From assembly GCA_029821875.1 (NCBI GenBank), contig JALGXW010000034.1:1-37241 (forward strand): a DNA stretch of 37,241 nt, given 5' to 3'. The translations under genes and the position numbers were made by a program. The notes below the pieces were generated by a model. That model did no database searches, was not told the DNA's origin, and saw only the letters and a list, made by a program, of their open reading frames with translations. Of this stretch, positions 25,563 to 34,281 are shown in pieces (positions within the stretch are counted from its first letter, which is position 1; each line of letters begins with the position of its first letter). This DNA is from Candidatus Hebobacterum abditum (GTDB lineage: Bacteria > Armatimonadota > Hebobacteria > Hebobacterales > Hebobacteraceae).

Positions 25563-27665
25563 TTACTCGGCCCGCAGCACCCTATCGGTCGCCGCAGCCC
25601 GAGGCACTCTAGCCGCGGCCGCGCGGGCCGCCGAGAGGGCCTCCCGCTGCTTGTGCATCAGCTCCGCGCGGCTGACGGCGGTGATCTGGAAGGCGTTCCG
25701 CGGCGACCACACGAACCCGCTGTCATTGAGGTCGCCGATGGGAAATGTGCGCGCCAAACGTGTGTCGGCTGAGTTGCGGGCGCCGATTCGCCACCAGAAC
25801 AGCCCCCCCACGCCAGGGACGAGAGACAGATCGATGCCGAAGTTCGACTTGATCTGGCCCGGATCGGGTAGCTGCGGGGGCACCGAGAAGTTGGCAACCG
25901 CGGGCGGTGCGAACCGGACGTTTGGATCACGCGAAACCTGCAAGACGATCTCGTCTGCGCCGAAGGGGTAGTAGAAGAAGAAGGTGGCCGTGTTGCCGAG
26001 AACCTGGGGGTTCGGCATCGTATCCCAGATCTCGTAGGGGCCGTTCATTCCCGCGAACACATAGTGCGCGCTCGGGGTGAAAGCCGGGGCGACGCCGACC
26101 ACCTGGTTGGGCGAGGTGCTGAACTCGGTTCCGTGGTCGATGTACCAGAAGCCATTCCGGTCCCTCTGCACGAGGATGGGCTTGATCGTGTACTGGTAGA
26201 ACACCTGGGGGAACATCCCCCCGACCTCATCGCCCGGCAGCATGGAGGGGAACCAACCCCATTCTATGGAGGTCCTGGTGACGAAGATACCGGCATCGTC
26301 CGCCCAGTCCTCGAAGAAGTCCCCCCATGGGTTGTCGAATTCGCCAGTCTCAGGATCCCAGTCGCCCGGGTCCCAGACCTCGACCTCCGTGTCGTACGAA
26401 GCGACGCCGCCGCTGCCCTCGTCTATCTCGAGGATCGCCGTTACGAACGAGGGGAAGCTGTTGCTGTCGAACAGCCAATACGTTTCACCGAACTCGAACA
26501 CGAGGATCGCCACGATATCCATCATGGAGTAGGAGCGCCGTATCTCGTACCCTACTAGGCGGCTGACTTCGGTGCCCTGATAGCCCTCCCACGTGATGAG
26601 TGCCGCGGGATGCGGCTGCCAGTCTCGGGTCGGATAGATGCTGGGGCCATAGCCCGAAGCGCCGATCTCGGCCCCGTTGGCCAGGTTGGAGGCCTGGAAA
26701 TTCGGCGCGGCGGTATCCCCTTCCCCCAGTCTCCGCGAGCGAGAGGCGTACTGGCCAAAGCCTAACAGGACGGCACCCAAGATGACCATCGATTCGAAGG
26801 TCTTCTTCTTCTTCCCCGATGTCACTGCCAGCTCGGGGCCGGCGTCAGGAGGGAGCACGTAGACCGCTCGCAACTGGTCTCCAGTGCGCAGCGGCGGGCC
26901 CTGAACCACCCGGACGTATGCGCCGAGCGCGTCGGCCTGATCGACCTCTACGAGCCCTATTCGCTCGCCGCCGCGGACGGCCGCCAGCTGCATTCCGGGA
27001 CGCAGCCCTCCTCTGGCGCCCACGTTCAGGTAGGCGATGTCGCCACGCGTCCACAGCACCATGGCCGCGATCGTAGGGCGGGACTTCATCAGCTCGACGG
27101 CCTCGAAGGCGGCCTGCTGGAGCGCCTTGTCCAGGAGCACCTCGTCGCTAGCATCAGGCGAGGCGGGCCCCTTGCCTACAACAAGGGCCCCGTTCGTATC
27201 CACTTTGGCGACGCTGTCGAACAGGCGCACGGCAAGGACCACCTCGCCATAGCGCCCCTCGGGCCCGGACAGCACCCGGGCGCCACGCACCTCGCCGGAT
27301 GCGAGCAGAGCCACATCGAGTTCAGAGGCCAGCCGAATCAACTCCGGCTTGCTCAGGGGCACCTGCAGGCCGAGAGTGCGCATCTGGAGCACGACGTCGG
27401 CTTTCGGCAGCACGTCCACCAACAGCCGGTCTCTGAGCTCAGTCGTAACCGCTGCGGAAGCTTCGTCACCGAAGGTCTCGGGGCGGAAACTCGACCTGTT
27501 CTCGAAAGGAACCACAGCCACCGATTGGCTTGTCGCCGCTCGAGTGACGACCTGCGCTCCGGCCGGGTGGCAGGTCAGCCCGACGAGCCCTGCAGACCAG
27601 CCGAAAGCAGCCGTGAGTAGATACGCGACGCTTCGCGCTAGCCGACCCTCTGAAAACGTGCGCAT
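25563..27665 (-). CDS. Large secreted protein with CsgG/FlgT-like N-terminal region
   Basis: 700 residues, function unknown. The signal peptide ends PAGAQ (about residue 38), a normal signal-peptidase I site. Residues 47-150 (SVAVVPFENRSSFRPE, TTELRDRLL, then ASELDVALLASGEVRG) resemble the periplasmic nucleotide-binding-like fold of CsgG/FlgT-type proteins. Residues 205-270 (GDIAYLNVGARGGLRPGMQL... GDQLRAVYV) resemble the C-terminal domain of FlgT. KKKK and a short hydrophobic stretch follow near 287-304. Residues 330-680 are aromatic- and Asp/Gly-rich, with fibronectin-like pieces. The ATG at 27665 is chosen because AAGGAG lies 10 nt upstream. Its neighbour encodes the LptD-like protein, so an envelope role is likely. 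Confidence 0.7.
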   Translation of the reverse strand: MRTFSEGRLARSVAYLLTAAFGWSAGLVGLTCHPAGAQVVTRAATSQSVAVVPFENRSSFRPETFGDEASAAVTTELRDRLLVDVLPKADVVLQMRTLGLQVPLSKPELIRLASELDVALLASGEVRGARVLSGPEGRYGEVVLAVRLFDSVAKVDTNGALVVGKGPASPDASDEVLLDKALQQAAFEAVELMKSRPTIAAMVLWTRGDIAYLNVGARGGLRPGMQLAAVRGGERIGLVEVDQADALGAYVRVVQGPPLRTGDQLRAVYVLPPDAGPELAVTSGKKKKTFESMVILGAVLLGFGQYASRSRRLGEGDTAAPNFQASNLANGAEIGASGYGPSIYPTRDWQPHPAALITWEGYQGTEVSRLVGYEIRRSYSMMDIVAILVFEFGETYWLFDSNSFPSFVTAILEIDEGSGGVASYDTEVEVWDPGDWDPETGEFDNPWGDFFEDWADDAGIFVTRTSIEWGWFPSMLPGDEVGGMFPQVFYQYTIKPILVQRDRNGFWYIDHGTEFSTSPNQVVGVAPAFTPSAHYVFAGMNGPYEIWDTMPNPQVLGNTATFFFYYPFGADEIVLQVSRDPNVRFAPPAVANFSVPPQLPDPGQIKSNFGIDLSLVPGVGGLFWWRIGARNSADTRLARTFPIGDLNDSGFVWSPRNAFQITAVSRAELMHKQREALSAARAAAARVPRAAATDRVLRAE

Positions 27666-27697
27666 AATCCGTCGTCTCCTTGCTGTGCGCGATCGGC

Positions 27698-27815
27698 CTG
27701 TCGGCCATTCGTGCACGCAACACGCGTGCACGAAGAGTGAAGTAATGAGGGCACCGACAGCGCCCCCATTACCCTCTTCCGCCTCCTACCCCTCCCCAGT
27801 CGCCACTGATTGGCG
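27698..27815 (-). other. Structured 5' leader of the secreted-protein gene
   Basis: The predicted leader is about 147 nt. It contains an 11-bp perfect hairpin, TTCGTGCACGC/GCGTGCACGAA with a 5-nt loop (27708-27734). Outside that is a flanking 7-bp helix, CTGTCGG (27760-27754) with CCGACAG (27704-27698), enclosing the hairpin. Near the 5' end is a third short hairpin, CGCCA/TGGCG (27815-27801). No known riboswitch class is recognised. Confidence 0.5.
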
Positions 27816-27818
27816 CGC

Positions 27819-27848
27819 ATTCTACCACAGCCCCCCGTGCGTTGTAAA
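27819..27848 (-). promoter_or_regulatory. Promoter of the secreted-protein and LptD-like unit
   Basis: TTTACA (27848-27843), an 18-bp spacer, then TAGAAT (27824-27819): five of six in each box. Transcription should start near 27812. It lies just after the coaE stop, separating this unit from sppA-polA-rpsA-coaE. Confidence 0.75.
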
Positions 27849-27872
27849 GCACACTCAGCCGATTAGACGCGG

Positions 27873-28478
27873 TCACAGGCGAATAAGTTCTCCCCACACG
27901 CCTTCGAGCTGCCGGAGTACCACTGCCCTGCTGCCGGTCGTATCCACGATCCAGTCAGCGCGGCGGCGCTGCTCCTCAACCGGCATCTGCCGCTCCATGC
28001 GCTCTTCCACTTCCTCCGGCTTCAGCCCGTCTCGCTCTGCCACACGACGCACCCGCTCCCCATCGTCTGCGACCATCAGCAGAACTCGATCCACTCCTCG
28101 ACCCCGGCCCCAGCCGACTTCGAGCAGCAGAGGCGCCACCACGCAGGCGATCGGCGTCTGGCCCTCGGCCGCCGCCTCGGCCAACCTGCGCCGTATGGCC
28201 GCCATGATCGGCGGGTGAGTGATCTCGTTGAGGCGGGCAGTCGCTTCGGGATTCCCGAAGACGCTCGCCCCCAGCTTGCGCCGATCGAGCTCTCCGCTGT
28301 CCAGCACGAACTCGGAGCCGAACTCAGCGGCAATGCGCGCCGCCAGGTCCGTGCCCGGCTTCGTCATCTCCCGCGCCACCTCGTCCGCATCAACAACGGC
28401 GGCACCGCGGCTGCGAAAGAACTCAGTCGCTAGTCCTTTTCCGCTTCCGATTCCGCCGGTGATTCCGAGGACGACCAT
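27873..28478 (-). CDS. coaE: Dephospho-CoA kinase
   Basis: 201 residues; performs the last step of coenzyme A synthesis. The P-loop is GITGGIGSGKG at residues 5-15, followed by the substrate segment VVDADEVAREMTKPG, then FGNPEATARLNEITHPPI and PLLLEVGWG. Length is normal. The first 49 nt overlap the end of rpsA in another frame, so the P-loop is encoded inside rpsA coding sequence. No strong ribosome-binding site is visible, so coupling to rpsA translation is likely. Confidence 0.96.
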   Translation of the reverse strand: MVVLGITGGIGSGKGLATEFFRSRGAAVVDADEVAREMTKPGTDLAARIAAEFGSEFVLDSGELDRRKLGASVFGNPEATARLNEITHPPIMAAIRRRLAEAAAEGQTPIACVVAPLLLEVGWGRGRGVDRVLLMVADDGERVRRVAERDGLKPEEVEERMERQMPVEEQRRRADWIVDTTGSRAVVLRQLEGVWGELIRL

Positions 28479-29971
28479 GCCGCTTCCGCGTCTGCGCTGG
28501 ATTCGCCTTCCTCCTCCTCTGCCTCTGGCACGGCCCCGCGGCTCGCCTCAGCGCCCGACCCGGCCTCGATCTCGTCGGCCTCTGCCCCGCCGGGATCCTC
28601 GGGCACCGGCTCGCCAGCCTTCACCTCCGCCGCGGGCTCCTGCGCCTGATCGTCCTCCTGGTCGCCGGGTGCGGCGGCCTCATCAGGGGAGGGTGGCATC
28701 TCCGCTGGCGACTCGGCCACCTCGGGTTCCTGTTCCGCCTGCTGCTGGGCCGCCTGGGTGCCGGCCAGGACGCTCCCGAAGAGGTCGCCAATGGTCACGC
28801 GGCTGTCCGCTTCTTGGCGCTGCATGTATTCCTTGATCTGCTGACGCTCCTTCGCTTGCTCGAACTGGCGAAGGCTCAAGGTCATGCGTCGCTCCCCCGA
28901 CCTGATGTTCACGATCTTGACGTCGACGCCCTGGCCGGAGGCCAGGGTATCTGCCGCGCGCTTCCCCCGCTCGCTGGGAAGCTCTGCGTTTGGGATGATG
29001 CCCTCGATGCCGCTCTCCAGCCGCACGAAGGCGCCGAACGGCACCACCCGCGTTATCGTGCCGTGGACGATCTGCCCGACGCTGTATTCCTTGGGCACCC
29101 CTTCCCATGGATCGGGCAGTATCTGCTTCAGGCCAAGAGAGATTCGGTTCCGGTCCCGATCCAACCGGAGGATCATCACATCTATCTTGTCGCCGAGCTT
29201 CACGACGTCAGAGGGATGATCGATGCGAGTCCACGACATCTCCGTTATGTGGAGAAGGCCGTCCACGCCCCCCAGATCCACGAACGCACCGTAGTTGGTG
29301 ATCCGCCGCACGACGCCGTGGTACACCTTGTTCTCCTCAAGGGAGGAGAGCGTCTTGTCTCGGCGACGCCGCCTTTCTTCCTCGATGGCGTTCTTATGGG
29401 AGACCACCACCCGCTTGCGTCCCCGATCGACCTCAATGATCTTCACCTTGAGAGACTGACCGATAAACCGGTCGAGCGCGTGAACATTGCGGGTGCGCAC
29501 GTGTGAAGCGGGAAGGAATCCCCGAAGGCCCAAATCCACCACCAGTCCGCCCTTGACTCGGTCGGTCACCATCGCCGAGAGGACTTCGCCCTTCTCATGT
29601 GCGTCGATGACGCGTCGCCACACACGCTCGTAGTCGGCACGCTTCTTGGAGAGAACGGGGCGCCCTTCGTCGTCCTCGGGACGGACTACGTAGACCGATA
29701 TCTTGTCCCCTATCTCCAGGGGCTTGCCGTCGTCGGTCGTCCCACCCGCCAACTCCCGGGCTTCTACGTGGCCCTCCGACTTGGTCCCCACATCCACGAG
29801 GGCCCCGTCGTCGTCTATGTGGACTATCAGCCCCTCCACGATTTGCCCGCGGGTGAGCGGTGCTACTGCGGCTTCCATCTCGTCCTGGGTGCGCGGGACA
29901 GGCCCCTCGCCCTGCTCCGCTGGTTGAACTTCACTGCCCTCAGGCCCCAGGTCCGGCTCGGGTGTGTCCAT
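28430..29971 (-). CDS. rpsA: 30S ribosomal protein S1
   Basis: 513 residues. Four S1 RNA-binding repeats can be read at roughly 42-112, 130-198, 214-283 and 300-368, with typical pieces GLIVHIDDDGALVDVGTKSEG, AMVTDRVKGGLVVDLGLRGFLPASHV, GVVRRITNYGAFVDLGGVDGLLHITEMSW and GTITRVVPFGAFVRLESGIEGIIP. S1 helps mRNA bind the 30S subunit. Enteric S1 has six repeats; four is common elsewhere. After residue 400 comes a long acidic, Ala/Glu/Pro-rich tail of about 110 residues with low complexity. The ATG has only a distant AAGGA. It overlaps coaE by 49 nt. Confidence 0.95.
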   Translation of the reverse strand: MDTPEPDLGPEGSEVQPAEQGEGPVPRTQDEMEAAVAPLTRGQIVEGLIVHIDDDGALVDVGTKSEGHVEARELAGGTTDDGKPLEIGDKISVYVVRPEDDEGRPVLSKKRADYERVWRRVIDAHEKGEVLSAMVTDRVKGGLVVDLGLRGFLPASHVRTRNVHALDRFIGQSLKVKIIEVDRGRKRVVVSHKNAIEEERRRRRDKTLSSLEENKVYHGVVRRITNYGAFVDLGGVDGLLHITEMSWTRIDHPSDVVKLGDKIDVMILRLDRDRNRISLGLKQILPDPWEGVPKEYSVGQIVHGTITRVVPFGAFVRLESGIEGIIPNAELPSERGKRAADTLASGQGVDVKIVNIRSGERRMTLSLRQFEQAKERQQIKEYMQRQEADSRVTIGDLFGSVLAGTQAAQQQAEQEPEVAESPAEMPPSPDEAAAPGDQEDDQAQEPAAEVKAGEPVPEDPGGAEADEIEAGSGAEASRGAVPEAEEEEGESSADAEAAWSSSESPAESEAEKD

Positions 29972-30278
29972 GCCGACGCCTATCCTTCCTCGCCAGGTGC
30001 GGACCCCGCTCGGCCGCCCTCGATGGGCTGCTGCCCCGAGCGTCGCCCCTGGTCGGCGTTCGCCTGTGCGGCGCGCCCACCAGTCTCAGTTGTCGTTCCC
30101 TGCTCTTTCTTGCCGGTCGCGGCAAGGCGCCTTGGCGCTCACGTGGATTACACCGGAGAGAACCTGCTCTGCGGGTCTCCTCTGCCGGTCTGATGTGTCT
30201 TTCTGCACCCCCGGAAAGGGTCCTTCCCGCTCTCGCCAGATGGTTCCGCCCTGCGGCAGGGCGGCGCCGGGGCGAGGC
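29972..30278. other. Intergenic region between polA and rpsA
   Basis: About 307 nt with no convincing gene; no minus-strand ATG occurs between the two coding regions. It has an 8-bp perfect hairpin, CCGCCCTG/CAGGGCGG with a 3-nt loop, at 30246-30264, 15 nt after the polA stop, and a 7-bp hairpin, CTTGCCG/CGGCAAG, at 30109-30126. Neither has a U-tract. The length suggests an rpsA leader that could serve S1 autoregulation, but no consensus promoter was identified. Confidence 0.45.
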
Positions 30279-32933
30279 TCAGGACAGTGGCCGCATGTCG
30301 AGCCAGTTCCCTCCAGCCTTCACGTCGACCTTCAGGGGGACGCGAAGCTCGTACGCACTCGACATGCACTCAGCCACGAGCGCCGAAACCTCACCCACTT
30401 CGGGCTTCGGCACCTGCAAGACAAGCTCATCGTGGACCTGGAGCAGCATCTGGGCCCGGAGGCCCCGGTCTTGCAGGGACTCGTGCACGCGCAGCATCGC
30501 GAGCTTGATGATGTCGGCCGCGCTGCCCTGCATAGGGGTGTTGATGGCCATCCTCTCGGCCGCTTGACGAACGGCCGCCGCGCGGGTGCGCAGCTCCGGC
30601 AAAGGCCGGCGCCGGCCCATCAGGGTGGTCACGTACCCATCCCGCCGGGCCCGCTCCGGCATCTCTCGCGTGTACTCGTGCACTCCGGGGAACTGCGCGA
30701 AGTAGCGCTCCATGTAGCTGCGCGCGTCCGCCAGGGGGATGCCCATCTCGCGGGCCAGGCGGAAGTCGCTGATACCGTATGGGATTCCGAAGTTGACCAT
30801 CTTCGCGAAGGCGCGCATTTCCGGCGTTACTTCCTCCGGGCTCACGTCGAAGATCTCCATGGCCGCCGCGCGGTGGAGATCCTCGTCCCGACGGAAGACG
30901 TCGATGAGATTGCGATCCTCGGTGATGTGGGCCAGTATCCGCAACTCTATCTGCGAGTAGTCAGCCGACAGCAGGACACTGTCGGGAGACCCGGCCACGA
31001 ACGCGCGCCGGATTTCCATGCCAGCGGCCGTCCGAACAGGGATGTTCTGGAGGTTCGGACTGGTGCTACTCAGCCGGCCGGTCGCAGTTACGGCCTGGTT
31101 GAACGATGTGTGGATTCGGCCGGTCTCGGGATCCACGAGTGGCGGCAGCGCGTCGACGTACGTCGATTTCAGCTTCGTCACTTCGCGGTATTCGAGGATC
31201 TTGGCGACGATCTCATGTTCACTCAGCCCCGCCAGCACGTCGGCCGCTGTCGAGTAGCCTGTCTTTGTTCGCTTCGTCTTGTCGGGCGGCAGGCCGAGCT
31301 TCTCGAACAGTATGTGCCGAAGCTGGGCCGGAGAGCCTATGTTGAACTGCTCCCCCGCGATGGCGTGTATCTCCCTCTCGAGTTCAGCGGCCCGCGCTCC
31401 GAGCTTGTCCGAGAGAGCTTGTAGCGCATCGCAATCGACCGCCACACCGGCCTGCTCCATCGACACGAGGACCGAGATCAGCGGCATCTCGAGATCGCGG
31501 AAGAGCCCCTCCAACTCCGTCGCGGACAGCTGCTCCTCGAGGACCCTTCTGAGGGAGGCGAGGTGCTGCACGGCGAGCGCCGCGGCAGAGGCGTCGGGCT
31601 TGCCGTCGGCGATGGAATCGGGGACTCCAGCCTCGAGGTAGTCAGATACGACTGACGCGAGTTCCTGGGCACGCCGATCCGGGTTCACGAGGTGAGCCGC
31701 CATCATCGCATCGAATGACAGCCCCTCCAGAGACACTCCGTGACGCGCGAGCAGCAGCGCGCATCGCTTGAGATCGTGTCCCACCTTCGGCCTCTTGGGC
31801 GACTCCAGCAGCGCCTTGAGGGGGGCCAACAGCTTGCCGATGTCTGTCCTCTCCGCGAGGAGCACTCTCGGCTCGCCCTCGCCCATGAGGGCGACTCCGA
31901 GAAGCGGCTGTCTGAGGCTCGGGCCCGGCGACGCGAGCGGGTGGATCACGACCTCGTCGCATCCCTTCAGTTCGCCAGCGATGGACTTCGCACGGGCCAC
32001 CGACTTCGCGACCTCGTAGCCGCCGGAAGTTACATCGGCCGCTCCTTCGAATCGCCTGAGCAGAGAGCGGAAGTCAAGCCGTCGGAAGATCTCGCGGAGC
32101 CTATCCTCGTCGAGGGAGCGAAGCATCAACTCGCCCTCATCGAACTCGATCGGCAGGTCGCAGACGATGGCAGACAGCTCCTTCGACCGGCGGGCCACTT
32201 CGGCATGGGCTTCCAGGGCGGCCGCAACGCGCGCCGGCCTCACTCGCTCGATGTTCTCCAGCACCTTCTCAAGCGAGCCGAACTCCCCGATGAGCTTGGC
32301 GGCAGTCTTGTCCCCTATCCCGGGGACGCCCGGGATGTTGTCGCTGGTGTCCCCGCGGAGGGCCCGGAAGTCGACAAGCTGCTCCGAGGCGAGGCCGTAC
32401 CGCTCCAGCACCGCAGCTCTGTCGTAGACTTTCGTATCAGTGATGCCCCGACGAGTGACCATGACCGACACGCTATCGGAGACGAGTTGGAGCTCATCCA
32501 GGTCACCCGTGACGATCAGAACGCGGGCGCCGCCCCCTTCGGCCTTCGCTGCCAGTGTGCCGATGACGTCATCTGCCTCGTAGCCCTCCGCCTCATAGAC
32601 CGGTATGGCCATGGCTTCCAGGATCTCGCGCGCCATGTCGATCTGGGGCGAAAGCTCATCCGGCATGGCGGCACGAGTGGCCTTGTACTCCTCGAAGATC
32701 TCGTGTCGGAAGGTGGGACCGGGGAGGTCGAAGGCGACTGCGATCATCTCCGGCTGCTCTTCGTCGATGACCTTGAAGAGCATGGTCGTGAACCCGTAGG
32801 CCGCGTTCGTGACCTCGCCCTGGGCATTGGTGAGGGGCGGAAGCGCGAAAAAGGCGCGGTACAGGAGGCTGTTGCCGTCTATGAGTACAAGTCCGCCCCG
32901 AGGCGTCCGCTTCCTGGCTGCCGGTGGGCTCAC
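30279..32933 (-). CDS. polA: DNA polymerase I
   Basis: 884 residues; fills gaps in repair and removes RNA primers. The N-terminal 5' nuclease (about 15-290) has LVLIDGNSLLYRAFFALP, EGYEADDVIGTLA, TGDLDELQLVSD and GDTSDNIPGVPGIGDKTA. The polymerase has SADYSQIELRILAHI, the O-helix RAFAKMVNFGIPYG and LLQVHDELVLQVP. In the middle domain the 3'-5' exonuclease residues are mostly gone: no DxE at its start, HDLKRCALLL in motif II, and no YxxxD near the end. Proofreading is therefore probably absent, as in many bacteria. The GTG start overlaps the sppA stop as GTGA. Co-translation with sppA is likely. Confidence 0.97.
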   Translation of the reverse strand: MSPPAARKRTPRGGLVLIDGNSLLYRAFFALPPLTNAQGEVTNAAYGFTTMLFKVIDEEQPEMIAVAFDLPGPTFRHEIFEEYKATRAAMPDELSPQIDMAREILEAMAIPVYEAEGYEADDVIGTLAAKAEGGGARVLIVTGDLDELQLVSDSVSVMVTRRGITDTKVYDRAAVLERYGLASEQLVDFRALRGDTSDNIPGVPGIGDKTAAKLIGEFGSLEKVLENIERVRPARVAAALEAHAEVARRSKELSAIVCDLPIEFDEGELMLRSLDEDRLREIFRRLDFRSLLRRFEGAADVTSGGYEVAKSVARAKSIAGELKGCDEVVIHPLASPGPSLRQPLLGVALMGEGEPRVLLAERTDIGKLLAPLKALLESPKRPKVGHDLKRCALLLARHGVSLEGLSFDAMMAAHLVNPDRRAQELASVVSDYLEAGVPDSIADGKPDASAAALAVQHLASLRRVLEEQLSATELEGLFRDLEMPLISVLVSMEQAGVAVDCDALQALSDKLGARAAELEREIHAIAGEQFNIGSPAQLRHILFEKLGLPPDKTKRTKTGYSTAADVLAGLSEHEIVAKILEYREVTKLKSTYVDALPPLVDPETGRIHTSFNQAVTATGRLSSTSPNLQNIPVRTAAGMEIRRAFVAGSPDSVLLSADYSQIELRILAHITEDRNLIDVFRRDEDLHRAAAMEIFDVSPEEVTPEMRAFAKMVNFGIPYGISDFRLAREMGIPLADARSYMERYFAQFPGVHEYTREMPERARRDGYVTTLMGRRRPLPELRTRAAAVRQAAERMAINTPMQGSAADIIKLAMLRVHESLQDRGLRAQMLLQVHDELVLQVPKPEVGEVSALVAECMSSAYELRVPLKVDVKAGGNWLDMRPLS

Positions 32934-34030
32934 ATTTCCCCTGGGTCAGGCGTGCGAGACTCGACCCCGGCGGGCCACAGCCCGCCGTACGCGAGCCGCG
33001 CCGCCAAGCCGTCGTAGAGGAGCCCACCCGTCACCGTCACTGGACGCTGTTGGGCCGAGCTGCTCCCAGTCAGCCACCGAAGGAACGAAGGCGCCCCGTA
33101 GTCTATCATCTCCGGCTTGCCCGTGATGCCGGCCCTGCTGCCGGCCTCCATGAGCGCCTCATGCAGGCCGCCGAGGTGATCCACGAGGCCATTATCTACT
33201 GCTTGCTGTCCTATGTAGATCCGGCCGTCCGCGCGCAAGAGCACGTCACCCTTGGCCATTCCCCTGCCCTCGGCCACCGCAGTTACGAATTGGTCGAAGA
33301 CCTCTTCGATCACTGTCGTGATGACCTCTCGCGCCTCCGGGGCCAGGGGACCCATGGGGTGACCCATGTCCTTGAGTTCGCCGCTCTTGATGATCTCAGT
33401 CTCAACGCCAAGTTTATCCAGCAGCCCGGACATGTCGTCGTGCAACGCTACCGCGCCAATGCTGCCAGTCGTCGTAGCCGGGTTGGCGAAAATGACATCG
33501 GCGGGCGCGGCGACGTAGTACCCTCCCGATGCGGCCACATCGGCCATCGAGGCGACGACCACTTTGCCCGCGTTTCTGGCACGGTTGATCGCGCTGTATA
33601 TCTCCTGCGAGCCCGCCGCCGACCCGCCAGGGCTGTTGATCCGCAGCAGTATCGCCTTTGCGTCCTCATCCTCTATCGCGCTCTCGATCTGCTCCACGAT
33701 GTCGTCCGAGCCGCTGGCGGCGCCGCCGAGGAAGGAGAAGCCTGACTGCCCGGCGACGATGATCCCCTCGATGCGTATCAGAGCAACGTGCTCCCCAGCG
33801 GCCTCGAACCCGTCCATGCCGCCAAGCGTCGTCATGACGGCCACCAGCACGAGGAAGATGCCCAACAGCACGGCGAGGAGACACCCCGCGAGGCCGAGGC
33901 CGCATCCCCACTGCCATACGGAACTGCGCCGCTGCGGTGGTGGCTGGTAGCTTGGCGGCGGGGCCGCCGTCGGCGGCTGGTACGGCGGGGTCGGCGGCTG
34001 GTACGGCTGCGTCGGCGGCTGCTCTGTCAT
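32930..34030 (-). CDS. sppA: Signal peptide peptidase SppA, short form
   Basis: 366 residues; a membrane serine protease of the S49 family that degrades cleaved signal peptides. The N-terminus is Pro/Gln/Tyr-rich (MTEQPPTQPYQPP and further repeats, about 1-35), then one membrane segment (about 43-70, LGLAGCLLAVLLGIFLVLVAV). The catalytic Ser is in VAASGGYYVAAPAD and the Lys base in IIKSGELKDMG, the Ser/Lys dyad of this family. The ATG at 34030 is chosen because AGGAGG lies 7 nt upstream. It overlaps polA by 4 nt and is divergent from tRNA-Leu. Confidence 0.95.
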   Translation of the reverse strand: MTEQPPTQPYQPPTPPYQPPTAAPPPSYQPPPQRRSSVWQWGCGLGLAGCLLAVLLGIFLVLVAVMTTLGGMDGFEAAGEHVALIRIEGIIVAGQSGFSFLGGAASGSDDIVEQIESAIEDEDAKAILLRINSPGGSAAGSQEIYSAINRARNAGKVVVASMADVAASGGYYVAAPADVIFANPATTTGSIGAVALHDDMSGLLDKLGVETEIIKSGELKDMGHPMGPLAPEAREVITTVIEEVFDQFVTAVAEGRGMAKGDVLLRADGRIYIGQQAVDNGLVDHLGGLHEALMEAGSRAGITGKPEMIDYGAPSFLRWLTGSSSAQQRPVTVTGGLLYDGLAARLAYGGLWPAGVESRTPDPGEM

Positions 34031-34064
34031 GTTCGTCCCTCCTGGGAAGCGCGGGTGCGGCACC

Positions 34065-34094
34065 TTGACACGCGCCGCCCGGCCACACTATACT
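34065..34094 (+). promoter_or_regulatory. Promoter of tRNA-Leu
   Basis: TTGACA (34065-34070), an 18-bp spacer, then TATACT (34089-34094): perfect -35 and five of six in the -10. The expected start is near 34101, four nt before the mature tRNA. Confidence 0.85.
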
Positions 34095-34104
34095 CGCGCG
34101 ACGC

Positions 34105-34187
34105 GCCGGTGTGGCGGAACGGCAGACGCGCCTGACTCAAAATCAGGTGGGCGCAAGCCCGTGGGGGTTCGACTCCCTCCACCGGCA
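34105..34187 (+). tRNA. tRNA-Leu (anticodon CAA), CCA not encoded
   Basis: A complete class II cloverleaf. The acceptor GCCGGTG pairs with CACCGGC, the anticodon stem CCTGA/TCAGG holds loop CTCAAAA with anticodon CAA (34138-34140), and the long variable arm has the stem GGGC/GCCC. The T-arm is GGGGG-TTCGACT-CCCTC and the discriminator is A. The next bases are CTG, so CCA must be added by enzyme. Confidence 0.96.
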
Positions 34188-34281
34188 CTGCTCGATTGCG
34201 AGAGCCGAGGGGGCGGCCTCAGTTGGCGCTCTGCCCGAGATGCCGCTTCCCTCATCCTGGCTGCGCCCGCGATCTCCGTCG

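Noticed and set aside
31740-33017. 425-codon plus-strand open frame
   Set aside because: It is antisense to polA with no domain support.
34087-34092. TATAGT on the minus strand as an sppA -10 overlapping the tRNA-Leu -10
   Set aside because: The match is a by-product of the near-palindromic -10 and there is no -35 at a suitable distance.
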